From: Chryseobacterium hagamense
Lineage (GTDB): Bacteria; Bacteroidota; Bacteroidia; Flavobacteriales; Weeksellaceae
Reading direction: 5' to 3'
DNA: 64,000 nucleotides
NCBI RefSeq assembly: GCF_007991455.1
Contig: NZ_BJYJ01000020.1
Location: forward strand, 1 to 64,000
Below the pieces are notes generated by a model. That model saw nothing but the letters and a program-made list of their open reading frames with translations. It was not told where the DNA came from and did not search any database. The translations under genes were made by a program, and so were the position numbers. Below are positions 17,919-26,652 of the stretch, piece by piece. Position 1 is the first letter of the stretch; the number at the start of each line of letters is the position of its first letter.

Positions 17919-19133
17919 ATGAAACAGTTACCTATCCGAAACATCAGGATCTTTACCCTAAGCGTGCTTTTGCTGAGCATCATTTCCTGCAAAACAAAAT
18001 CTTCCGCATCGGCCGGTCAGCAATGGGCGGCTTCCGCCTTGGAGACTGCCGGACAGCAGTACCGGTTTCTGGCTAAGGAAACCCCTCCCGACCGTTTCCC
18101 TAAAACATTTGAAAAAGGCAAACTGATAACCAGCAGTTCAGACTGGTGGTGCAGCGGGTTTTATCCGGGAACCCTGCTTTACCTGTATAAAGCTTCCGGT
18201 GATCCGTTCTTTCTTAAAGAAGCGGAAAAAAAGCTGACGGTCCTGGAAAAAGAGAAAAACAATAAGACGACGCACGATCTTGGTTTCATGATGTTTTGCA
18301 GCTTTGGAAATGCTTATAAAATCACCAGTCTGCCTCAATACCAAGAAGTGATCAACACTTCTTCGCATTCCTTGATTTCGAGATTCAATCCGGTTACCGG
18401 AACCATCCGGTCATGGGATGCTGCACCCTGGAACAGCCAGTGGAAATATCCGGTCATCATCGATAACATGATGAACCTGGAGATGCTGCTCTGGGCGGCA
18501 GACCATTTCAGGAACCCGGAATTCAAAGCCGTAGCGCTTAAGCATGCTGAAACGACGCTTAAAAACCATTTCCGCCCGGATTTCAGCAGCTACCATGTGG
18601 TTTCGTATGATCCTGAAACCGGAAAAGTAGAGAAGAAAAATACCGATCAGGGCTATGCGGACGGATCGGCCTGGGCAAGAGGACAATCATGGGGACTGTA
18701 CGGATACACCGTCATGTATCGGTTTACCAAAAAACCGGAATTCCTGAAACAGGCGCAGGGTATTGCCGACTTCATTCTCAATCACCCCAACCTTCCGGCA
18801 GATAAAATTCCGTACTGGGATTTCAATGACCCTTCAGTTCCCAATGCTAAAAGGGACGCCTCAGCAGGCGCTGTAATTGCATCCGCTTTGCTTGAACTGA
18901 AAACCTATGTTCCCAAATTGAAATCCAGAACCTACGCACAGGCTGCGGAAACCATGCTGAAGACCCTTTCCTCTCCGGAATACCTTGCCCGGAACGGTGA
19001 AAACGGAGGCTTTATCCTCAGACACAGTGTAGGAAACATGCCGGATAAAACCGAAGTCGACGTTCCATTGTCTTACGCCGACTATTATTACGTAGAAGCA
19101 TTATTAAGATACCTTGGAAAATCTTCATACTAA
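17919..19133 (+). CDS. GH88 unsaturated glucuronyl hydrolase, lipoprotein
   Basis: 404 aa with a lipobox (SIISC, Cys24). The alpha6/alpha6-barrel motifs of GH88 are clear: SSSDWWCSGFYPG, THDLGFMMF (Asp120) and DNMMNLEMLLWA (Asp182), corresponding to the two catalytic aspartates of the family, then GYADGSAWARGQSW. It hydrates and cleaves terminal 4,5-unsaturated uronic acid from oligosaccharides made by a lyase. The released sugar rearranges to 5-keto-4-deoxyuronate, the substrate of KduI encoded further down. The stop codon directly touches the ATG of the next gene. Confidence 0.9.
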   Translation: MKQLPIRNIRIFTLSVLLLSIISCKTKSSASAGQQWAASALETAGQQYRFLAKETPPDRFPKTFEKGKLITSSSDWWCSGFYPGTLLYLYKASGDPFFLKEAEKKLTVLEKEKNNKTTHDLGFMMFCSFGNAYKITSLPQYQEVINTSSHSLISRFNPVTGTIRSWDAAPWNSQWKYPVIIDNMMNLEMLLWAADHFRNPEFKAVALKHAETTLKNHFRPDFSSYHVVSYDPETGKVEKKNTDQGYADGSAWARGQSWGLYGYTVMYRFTKKPEFLKQAQGIADFILNHPNLPADKIPYWDFNDPSVPNAKRDASAGAVIASALLELKTYVPKLKSRTYAQAAETMLKTLSSPEYLARNGENGGFILRHSVGNMPDKTEVDVPLSYADYYYVEALLRYLGKSSY

Positions 19134-20459
19134 ATGAATAAAAGAAATTACTGCAGCCTGCTAACGGCCATCCTGTTGATAGGTACCTCATGTTCACCGG
19201 CATTCAACCGTCCTGAAAACAGGATTTCCGAATCTCAGGTGGGGGAAGGCTGGGCAAGGAACTCCGTCAACACCGTCGTGTTCCGGAAAAATGCCCTGGT
19301 AACCGATCATGGCAATCAGTATATTGCATATTATGATCCGCAGGGAAAAGTGGTGGTGGGGAAAAGGAATCTCCGTTCCCGGAAATGGGAAACCAGGAAG
19401 ACGCCTTATTCAGGACATGTCCAGGATGCTCACAATGCGATCAGCATTATGACCGATGCAAACGGTTACCTGCATATGGCATGGGATCACCATGATACGC
19501 CTTTAAAGTATGCCCGGAGCAAAACGCCCGGTTCCCTGGACTTTACTGAACTCCTGCCTATGACCGGAAAAAACGAAAATAAGATTTCCTACCCTGAATT
19601 TTACAGGTTTCCCGATGGGAATCTGATTTTCTTCTACCGGGACGGAAGCTCAGGAAACGGAAATCTTGTCCTCAATAAATATGACGTTAAAACAAAAAAC
19701 TGGACGCGTATGCAGGATCACCTGATCGACGGAGAAGGAAAGCGAAATGCCTATGTCCAGGCCTGTATCGACCGGCAGGGAACCATCCATCTGTCCTGGG
19801 TATGGAGGGAATCGCCGGATGTAGCATCCAATCACGATTTATCATACGCCTGCTCCCGGGACGGCGGGAAAACCTGGCAGAAATCCACAGGGGAAAAGTA
19901 TAAGCTGCCCATTACCATACGAACTGCGGAGCGCATCGTTCCCATTCCGCAGAACAGTGAACTGATTAACCAGACCTCTATGACCACCGATGCTCAGGGA
20001 AATCCGTTTATCGTCAGCTACTGGCGGGAAGCAGGGCATCCTGTTCCTCAATACCAATTGGTTTATAAAGCAGGGACCAACTGGAAAGTCAATGATTTGG
20101 CATTCAGGACACAGCCTTTCAGTCTGAGTGGCGGCGGAACGAAAACCATTCCTATTTCACGGCCTCAGGTAGTGGTTTCTGACGCCGGAACAATATACGT
20201 CGTCTTCAGGGATGCCGAACGTGACAGCCGGATTTCCGTAGCTGAGAACCGATTGCCTTTTACAAAGAAATGGATAGTGAGAGACCTTTCAGAGGAAAAT
20301 GTCGGGTCATGGGAACCGAATTTCGATACCGAACTGTGGCGGAAAAAGCAGAGGCTGAGCTTATTTGTGCAGAAAACCATGCAGATAGACGGCGAGGGAT
20401 TGTCTGAGGAAAAGGCTGCTCCTGTGAAAGTGCTGGACTGGAATCCCGATGAAAAATAA
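19134..20459 (+). CDS. BNR-4 beta-propeller lipoprotein (GH145/PL24/PL25 superfamily)
   Basis: 441 aa with lipobox LIGTSC (Cys20). The BNR-4 fold is suggested by NSVNTVVFRKNALVTDHG, the strongly conserved DAHNAISIMTDANGYLHMAWDHH region, and the later CSRDGGKTW Asp-box. Characterised relatives are alpha-L-rhamnosidases acting on Rha-GlcA (GH145) and ulvan lyases (PL24, PL25). Motifs alone do not decide between hydrolase and lyase. Location beside GH88 favours an enzyme acting at Rha-GlcA units. It starts directly at the GH88 stop, so the two are translationally linked. Confidence 0.78.
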   Translation: MNKRNYCSLLTAILLIGTSCSPAFNRPENRISESQVGEGWARNSVNTVVFRKNALVTDHGNQYIAYYDPQGKVVVGKRNLRSRKWETRKTPYSGHVQDAHNAISIMTDANGYLHMAWDHHDTPLKYARSKTPGSLDFTELLPMTGKNENKISYPEFYRFPDGNLIFFYRDGSSGNGNLVLNKYDVKTKNWTRMQDHLIDGEGKRNAYVQACIDRQGTIHLSWVWRESPDVASNHDLSYACSRDGGKTWQKSTGEKYKLPITIRTAERIVPIPQNSELINQTSMTTDAQGNPFIVSYWREAGHPVPQYQLVYKAGTNWKVNDLAFRTQPFSLSGGGTKTIPISRPQVVVSDAGTIYVVFRDAERDSRISVAENRLPFTKKWIVRDLSEENVGSWEPNFDTELWRKKQRLSLFVQKTMQIDGEGLSEEKAAPVKVLDWNPDEK

Positions 20460-20479
20460 TTGGATTTAAATAAAATAAA

Positions 20480-22504
20480 ATGAAGACCATACATTACTTA
20501 TTTTCACTGTTTTTTTTCAGCCTGATGGCCGGAAACTTTCGGGCCCAGCCGGTAAAGAATGCCGTTCCGGAAGTTTTCCGTATAAATCAGCCGGACTATA
20601 AGAAAAGTCCGTACACCGGGATGACCCGTGAACATTGGAAAGACGCCGCCAAATATATGCTTCAGGGGGCATTCAGCTATGTGCATACCCTTGATGATCC
20701 AATGGTATTTCCCAAACAGCCGGGCAAAAGTTATCCGAGAGACCCGAAACAGCTGCCTACCGAAAAGCTGGAAGGCCTCAGCAGGACGCTCTTTATTGCA
20801 TCAGCACTGCTACGGGAAGATCCGGATCTGGAAATCAACGGGATAAAACTTGCCGAATATTACCGCCATCAGGTCCTGAATCTGATTGACCCGAAAAGTC
20901 CTTCCTATATTCCTCTGAAAGATCCCAAAAGCGGTCCCAGCCAGATTCTGGTCGAATTCGGGGCATTATCTATTTCATTGTTCGCAGCCCCGGATGTATT
21001 ATGGAAACCCCTCACCCGGGAACAGAAAGACAAACTGGCCGCAACGATGCTCAGCTATGGTGATGGCCCTACGATTGCTTCCAACTGGAGATTTTTCAAC
21101 ATTTTTATTCTCAGCTTCTTCAAAGAGAACGGTTATCCGGTCAATGAACCGTTGATGAGGGAGTACCTTTCCAAATCCCTCGGACAGTACAGGGCGGACG
21201 GCTGGTACAATGATTCCCCGGCTTACGATTATTACAGCATGTGGGCTTTTCAGTTGTACGGCATCTTATGGTCTGATTTCTATGGCAAAAAAAATGAACC
21301 GGAAATAGCCGCCAGGTTCATCCGGAATTTTAAGGAAATGGGTGAAAATTATCCGTATGCATTCTCGGAAGATGGTCAAATGAATATGTGGGGCAGAAGC
21401 ATCAGTTACCGTTTCGCTTCCATCAGCCCGTTGCCTTTCCTGGGAACGCTGAAAGATGAGAAGATCAATTACGGCTGGATGAGGCGCATTTCTTCAGGAA
21501 CCCTGCTTCAGTTTCTTGAAAATCCGGATTTTATGGAAGACCGTGTTCCTACCCTGGGATTCTATGGCCATTTTGAGCCGGCCGTGCAGGTTTATAGTTG
21601 CCGGGGTAGCGTCTATTGGATGGGAAAGGCATTTCTGGCCCTTCTGCTTCCGCCGGATAACCCGTTCTGGACCGCTACGGAAAATACAGGACCATGGAAA
21701 GATGAGTTTAAAAAAGACCGGGTCTACAACAAATTCCAGAAAGGAAGCAATCTGATGATTACCAACTATCCTGCCATTGGGGCCGCAGAGATGAGATCCT
21801 GGTGCCACGAGAAAGTAGCAGACGACTGGCAGCAGTTCCGTTCTTCAGAGAATTACAACCGTCTTGCATACAATACCGCATTCCCGTGGCAGGCAGACGG
21901 TAAAAATGGTGAAGTCGCCATGAATTACGTCCTGAAAAACAAAAAAAATGAATGGGAAGCTTTCCGGCTGTACACCTTCAGGAAATATGAAAATGAAATC
22001 TATTACCGTGATGTAGTGCTGGAAACCGATGATGACGTAAAAATGAATCTGGCAGAAATCACTTTGCCTAATGGGATTCTGAGAGTCGATAAAAATAATT
22101 CCGGGAAAGCTGTTGATATGCGCCTGGGTCATTATGCGCTGCCTCAGCTGGAAAAGGAAATAAAAGTATCGGTCCAGAAAGCGGGAAAATATAAAGCAAC
22201 CATAATAGACAACGGAGTTTACCAGCTGGCCATGGTTCCGTTATCCGGCTGGGAAAAAGTAGAGTCCATTGCTACCAAAGGTCTGCATCCCGTGAGTACA
22301 AAAAGCATGGTGCTGAATGCCTCTGCCCATTACAGTCCGGGTAAAGATGAGGTGTATTCCACCTTATTGCTTTGGAAAAAATCCGGGGAAAAATGGTCAC
22401 AGCAAGAGCTGATGCCGGTAAAGGAGATTAATACAAAATCCGGTAATACAATAACGGTTAGCTTTTCAAACGGTACTGAAAAGAAAATTAATGATGTAAA
22501 ATAA
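20480..22504 (+). CDS. DUF2264 / GH154-type exported protein (probable beta-glucuronidase)
   Basis: 674 aa with signal peptide (MKTIHYLFSLFFF...FRAQ). The N-terminal about 400 residues show DUF2264 alpha-helical barrel signatures: GLSRTLFIASALL, ASNWRFFNIFILSFF, DGWYNDSPAYDYYSMWAFQLYG and GQMNMWGRSISYRF. A C-terminal beta domain follows. From memory, DUF2264 proteins form CAZy GH154, founded on a beta-glucuronidase from an arabinogalactan PUL. That would remove glucuronate from AGP side chains here. It is preceded by the BNR-4 gene and followed within 3 bp by GH97. Confidence 0.78.
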   Translation: MKTIHYLFSLFFFSLMAGNFRAQPVKNAVPEVFRINQPDYKKSPYTGMTREHWKDAAKYMLQGAFSYVHTLDDPMVFPKQPGKSYPRDPKQLPTEKLEGLSRTLFIASALLREDPDLEINGIKLAEYYRHQVLNLIDPKSPSYIPLKDPKSGPSQILVEFGALSISLFAAPDVLWKPLTREQKDKLAATMLSYGDGPTIASNWRFFNIFILSFFKENGYPVNEPLMREYLSKSLGQYRADGWYNDSPAYDYYSMWAFQLYGILWSDFYGKKNEPEIAARFIRNFKEMGENYPYAFSEDGQMNMWGRSISYRFASISPLPFLGTLKDEKINYGWMRRISSGTLLQFLENPDFMEDRVPTLGFYGHFEPAVQVYSCRGSVYWMGKAFLALLLPPDNPFWTATENTGPWKDEFKKDRVYNKFQKGSNLMITNYPAIGAAEMRSWCHEKVADDWQQFRSSENYNRLAYNTAFPWQADGKNGEVAMNYVLKNKKNEWEAFRLYTFRKYENEIYYRDVVLETDDDVKMNLAEITLPNGILRVDKNNSGKAVDMRLGHYALPQLEKEIKVSVQKAGKYKATIIDNGVYQLAMVPLSGWEKVESIATKGLHPVSTKSMVLNASAHYSPGKDEVYSTLLLWKKSGEKWSQQELMPVKEINTKSGNTITVSFSNGTEKKINDVK

Positions 22505-22506
22505 TA

Positions 22507-24453
22507 ATGATGATAAAGAACATTTGTTTCATACTGTTTACTTTATTATTCAGCACTGGCGGTAGGGCCCAAACCGTTGATATTTCCGGTCCGGACGGAC
22601 TTCTGAAAGTAACATGTACCCTGAACGATGGCCAGGCGAATTATCAGGTAAAATATAACAATAAGCAAGTATTGGAAAATTCACCGTTAGGGATTGTAAC
22701 CACTGCGGGAGATTTCGGGCATCACCTGGTATACACAGGAAAAGAAGAGAAGCCGGTAGAAAAAACGTATCAGCAAACCCGGATCAAGAAACTGCATAAT
22801 CACTACAAAGCCAATGAAGTGATCCTTAATTTTGAAAATGGAAAAAAACAGAAATTTCAAATCATATTCCGGGTAAGCAACAATGATATTGCATTGAAAT
22901 ACAACTTGCCCAAAAACGGGAACCGCTCTTATTGCATCGTGGAAGAGGAACTCACCGGATTCCGTTTTCCAAAAGCTACCACGACTTTCCTTACCCCGCA
23001 GGCTACCCCCATGTCAGGTTGGGAGCATACAAAACCCAGCTACGAGGAAGAATACATTCCGGATCAGCCCATTGGTGCCCCTTCAAAATACGGGTTGGGA
23101 TACACCTTCCCGGGCTTGTTTCACATTCCGGGAGCCGGCTGGGCACTGGTTTCTGAAACGGGAGTCAGAAGCCTGTATTGCGGTTCCAGATTAAGTGAGG
23201 CAAAAGAAGGGCTGTATACCGTCAGCTTTCCCGAACCGGGCGAAAACAACGGGATCGGGAGTGCGGCACCTTCCCTGGCATTGCCGGGTGAAACGCCATG
23301 GAGAACGATCACCGTGGGAGAATCTCTGAAACCGGTGGTAGAAACAAGCATTCCTTTCGATCTGGTGGAGCCGCTGTATAAACCTTCCCGGGAGTACGGG
23401 TCGGGTCGGAGTACATGGAGCTGGCTGCTCTGGCAGGATGCCAGCATCAATTACGAGGACCAGAAAAAGTTTATCGACCTTTCGGCCACACTGGGCTATG
23501 AGTTTGTTCTGATCGACGGCTGGTGGGACAAAACCATCGGGCGTGATAAAATGAAGGAGCTGGTACGATACGCAGCTTCAAAAAATGTCGGGATCTTTCT
23601 GTGGTACAATTCCAACGGCTTCTGGAACAATGCGCCGCAGACGCCGAAAAACAGGATGAATACCTCAATAAGCCGCAAGGAAGAAATGGGATGGATGAAA
23701 AGTCTGGGCATCAAAGGAATAAAAGTAGACTTCTTCGGAGGCGACAAGCAGGAAACGATGAAACTCTATGAAGACATTCTTTCCGATGCCAATGATTATG
23801 GCCTGGCGGTGATCTTCCACGGATGCACCCTGCCGAGAGGCTGGGAGCGGATGTATCCCAATTTTGTGGGAGCAGAAGCCGTTCTTGCATCCGAGAACCT
23901 TTATTTTACCCAACATGCAAATGACTTCGAAGCCTACAATGCCACGCTGCACCCGTTCATCAGGAACAGTGTTGCCTCAATGGATTTCGGCCCGGTATTG
24001 CTCAACCAGAAGCATAACCGTGAAAACAATGGCGGAACAGAGCGCAGGACAACGGAAATCTTTCAGCTTGCTACTGCGGTTCTTTTTCAGTCTTCCGTAC
24101 AGAACTTCGGGATTACCCCGAATAACCTCACCGAATGTCCGGGCTTCGTAATTGATTTTATGAAAAAAGTCCCTGCTGCCTGGGAAGAAACCGTATTCAT
24201 AGATGGCTATCCGGGAAAATATGTGGTTCTGGCAAGAAAAAGCTGCGGGAAATGGTATGTCACCGGTATCAATGCGGAAAAAGAACCAAAGAAATTAAAA
24301 CTGAAGCTGCCGATGCTGGCGGATAAAAATGTGGTTCTTTATTCCGATAAAACAGACAGAACCTCCCGGATGGAGAAAAAACGGATCCCGGAAAATGGGG
24401 AAACAGAAGTTTCCATCCTCTCCGGCGGCGGAATAATTATTACCGGAGAATGA
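22507..24453 (+). CDS. GH97 glycosidase, retaining type (alpha-galactosidase / beta-L-arabinopyranosidase)
   Basis: 648 aa with signal peptide. It has the GH97 three-domain layout: an N-terminal beta-sandwich (to about 290), a catalytic barrel (about 300-560) and a C-terminal beta domain. Motifs include WSWLLWQDASINYEDQ, EFVLIDGWWD and GIKVDFFGGDKQ. The Asp in KVDFF (Asp408) sits where retaining GH97 enzymes carry their nucleophile; inverting SusB-type enzymes instead have a catalytic Glu base. It thus probably cleaves alpha-galactosides or beta-L-arabinopyranosides from arabinogalactan side chains. It starts 3 bp after the GH154-type gene. Confidence 0.88.
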   Translation: MMIKNICFILFTLLFSTGGRAQTVDISGPDGLLKVTCTLNDGQANYQVKYNNKQVLENSPLGIVTTAGDFGHHLVYTGKEEKPVEKTYQQTRIKKLHNHYKANEVILNFENGKKQKFQIIFRVSNNDIALKYNLPKNGNRSYCIVEEELTGFRFPKATTTFLTPQATPMSGWEHTKPSYEEEYIPDQPIGAPSKYGLGYTFPGLFHIPGAGWALVSETGVRSLYCGSRLSEAKEGLYTVSFPEPGENNGIGSAAPSLALPGETPWRTITVGESLKPVVETSIPFDLVEPLYKPSREYGSGRSTWSWLLWQDASINYEDQKKFIDLSATLGYEFVLIDGWWDKTIGRDKMKELVRYAASKNVGIFLWYNSNGFWNNAPQTPKNRMNTSISRKEEMGWMKSLGIKGIKVDFFGGDKQETMKLYEDILSDANDYGLAVIFHGCTLPRGWERMYPNFVGAEAVLASENLYFTQHANDFEAYNATLHPFIRNSVASMDFGPVLLNQKHNRENNGGTERRTTEIFQLATAVLFQSSVQNFGITPNNLTECPGFVIDFMKKVPAAWEETVFIDGYPGKYVVLARKSCGKWYVTGINAEKEPKKLKLKLPMLADKNVVLYSDKTDRTSRMEKKRIPENGETEVSILSGGGIIITGE

Positions 24454-24540
24454 AACTAAAACGATTACAGAATAAAAAAATTAAACCGTTTGCCATTGAA
24501 AACTGACGGGTTTATATCAACGATCAATATAAATTAAAAG

Positions 24541-26490
24541 ATGAAGTTAGCAGTAATCATATCCTTATTATGCATATTTTTTTCCGGCGGAAAGATCTTT
24601 TCCCAGGAACCGGAACAGCCTGTTGGTAAGGATCTTAATGCCTATCTGTTTATCTATTTTACCGGAAATAAAATAGAAGAGGAAGCTGTCCGTTTTGCAG
24701 TGAGTAAAGACGGGTACCATTACTACAGCCTTAATGGCAATCAGCCGGTGATCGATTCGAGAGCCATCAGCAACACCGGAGGCGTGAGGGATCCGCATAT
24801 TCTGAGGGCGGAAGACGGGAAGACCTACTATATGGTGATGACCGATATGACTTCCGACAAAGGCTGGGATTCCAACAGGGGAGTCGTTTTGATGCAGTCG
24901 AAAGACCTCATTAACTGGACTTCGCACGCCCTCGACATTCAAAAAACATATACCGGTAATGAAGATCTGAAAAGGGTATGGGCACCGCAGACCATTTATG
25001 ACCGGCAGACCGGAAAATACATGATCTACTTTTCGATGAAAAACGGCAACGGTCCGGATATCATTTATTATGCCTATGCCAACAAAGATTTTTCAGGCTT
25101 CGAAAACAGGCCCAGGCAGCTTTTCTTTCCGAAAAACGGCAAATCCTGCATTGATGGAGATATCGTTCTGAAAGACGGCATTTACCATCTTTTCTACAAA
25201 ACCGAAGGTGACGGAAACGGTATTAAGGAAGCGACCACTACAGAACTAACTTCCGGACAATGGGAAGAACAGGACGATTATAAACAGCAGACGAAAGAAG
25301 CGGTGGAAGGAGCCGGGGTATTTAAACTGAATCATTCGGATGAGTATATCCTGATGTACGATGTCTACATGAAAGGAAAATACCAGTTTACCAAAAGCAG
25401 GGACCTGGAACATTTTACCGTGATTGACCAGGAAATATCCATGGATTTTCATCCGCGGCACGGTACGGTAATGCCCATCACCAACGCCGAGCTGAAACGG
25501 CTGTTCTCAAAATGGGGAAAACCTTCAGAATTTCCTTTGGTTAATAATAATCCTGTGCTGGAAGGATTTTATGCCGATCCGGAAATTTTATATTCCCGTA
25601 AAAATAAGAAATTCTATCTGTATCCTACCTCCGATGGCTTTACTTCCTGGAGTGGAAGCTATTTTAAAACCTTCTCTTCAGACAACCTTACCGACTGGAA
25701 AGATGAAGGGGTAATTCTGGATCTGAAAAAAGATGTACAATGGGGACCGAGAAATGCGTGGGCACCCACTATTTCAGAGAAAAAAATTAACGGAAAATAT
25801 AAATATTTCTATTATTTTTCTGCCGCTCAGAAAATAGGCGTAGCTGTATCGGACAAACCTGTCGGCCCGTTTAAGGATTCCGGAAAGCCTTTGGTGAATT
25901 TTAAGCCGGAAGGCATTTCCGGAGGGCAGGAAATTGATCCGGATGTTTTTACCGATCCGAAGTCCGGGAAAATGTATCTCTATTGGGGCAATGGCTATCT
26001 TGCGGTGGCGGAGCTCAGTAAAGACGGGCTGTCTGTTCAGAAAAATACGGTAAAAGCCATCACGCCGGATGCGACCTTCCGGGAAGGAACGGAAGTATTT
26101 TACCGGAAAGGAAAGTATTATTTCCTGTGGAGCGAAGACGATACCCGGAGCACGGATTATAAAGTTAGGTATGGCATTTCAGACAGTCCGGTCGGTCCCA
26201 TAACCGTTCCCAAAAATAACATGGTAATCAGCAGGTTTCCCGAAAAGGGCATTTACGGAACCGGGCATAATTCGGTGATTCAGGTTCCGGGATCCGATCA
26301 GTGGTATATTGTATATCATAGGTTCAGTGTTCCTGACGGGATTAAGATGGGAGATGCTGCAGGATTTCACAGGGAGGTCTGCATCGATCGGCTTGCCTTT
26401 GATGGTAAAGGATTTATTATTCCCGCAGTTCCGACTCTTGAAGGTATTGAACCGGTTTCAGTACCTGGAGCAGACAACCTGAAGAAATAG
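24541..26490 (+). CDS. Tandem GH43-GH43 glycosidase (arabinofuranosidase-type)
   Basis: 649 aa, signal peptide (about 1-21). Two five-bladed GH43 propellers are fused. The first (about 30-330) has GGVRDPHILRAEDGKTYYMVMTDM (base Asp in RDPH), VWAPQTIYD and EGAGVF. The second (about 340-640) has LEGFYADPEILYSRKNKKFYLYPTSDG (base Asp in YADPE), RNAWAPTI and REGTEVFYRKGKYYFLWSEDD. Both domains keep their Asp/Glu sets, so both may be active. GH43 pairs of this sort usually release L-arabinofuranose or related sugars. Specificity of each domain cannot be told from sequence. Confidence 0.85.
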   Translation: MKLAVIISLLCIFFSGGKIFSQEPEQPVGKDLNAYLFIYFTGNKIEEEAVRFAVSKDGYHYYSLNGNQPVIDSRAISNTGGVRDPHILRAEDGKTYYMVMTDMTSDKGWDSNRGVVLMQSKDLINWTSHALDIQKTYTGNEDLKRVWAPQTIYDRQTGKYMIYFSMKNGNGPDIIYYAYANKDFSGFENRPRQLFFPKNGKSCIDGDIVLKDGIYHLFYKTEGDGNGIKEATTTELTSGQWEEQDDYKQQTKEAVEGAGVFKLNHSDEYILMYDVYMKGKYQFTKSRDLEHFTVIDQEISMDFHPRHGTVMPITNAELKRLFSKWGKPSEFPLVNNNPVLEGFYADPEILYSRKNKKFYLYPTSDGFTSWSGSYFKTFSSDNLTDWKDEGVILDLKKDVQWGPRNAWAPTISEKKINGKYKYFYYFSAAQKIGVAVSDKPVGPFKDSGKPLVNFKPEGISGGQEIDPDVFTDPKSGKMYLYWGNGYLAVAELSKDGLSVQKNTVKAITPDATFREGTEVFYRKGKYYFLWSEDDTRSTDYKVRYGISDSPVGPITVPKNNMVISRFPEKGIYGTGHNSVIQVPGSDQWYIVYHRFSVPDGIKMGDAAGFHREVCIDRLAFDGKGFIIPAVPTLEGIEPVSVPGADNLKK

Positions 26491-26652
26491 ATCATTTCTT
26501 CATAAAAGTCAATAGGGTCAATTTAATCAGAGAAAACAAAAGGACTGGGAAAAGATGACAATCAGATTTTTTTTAGATCTACAAAAAACTTTAAACAGAT
26601 AAAACTTTTAAAAGGCGATGGTCTTTGCCGAACATTTAAAACGATATTCACG

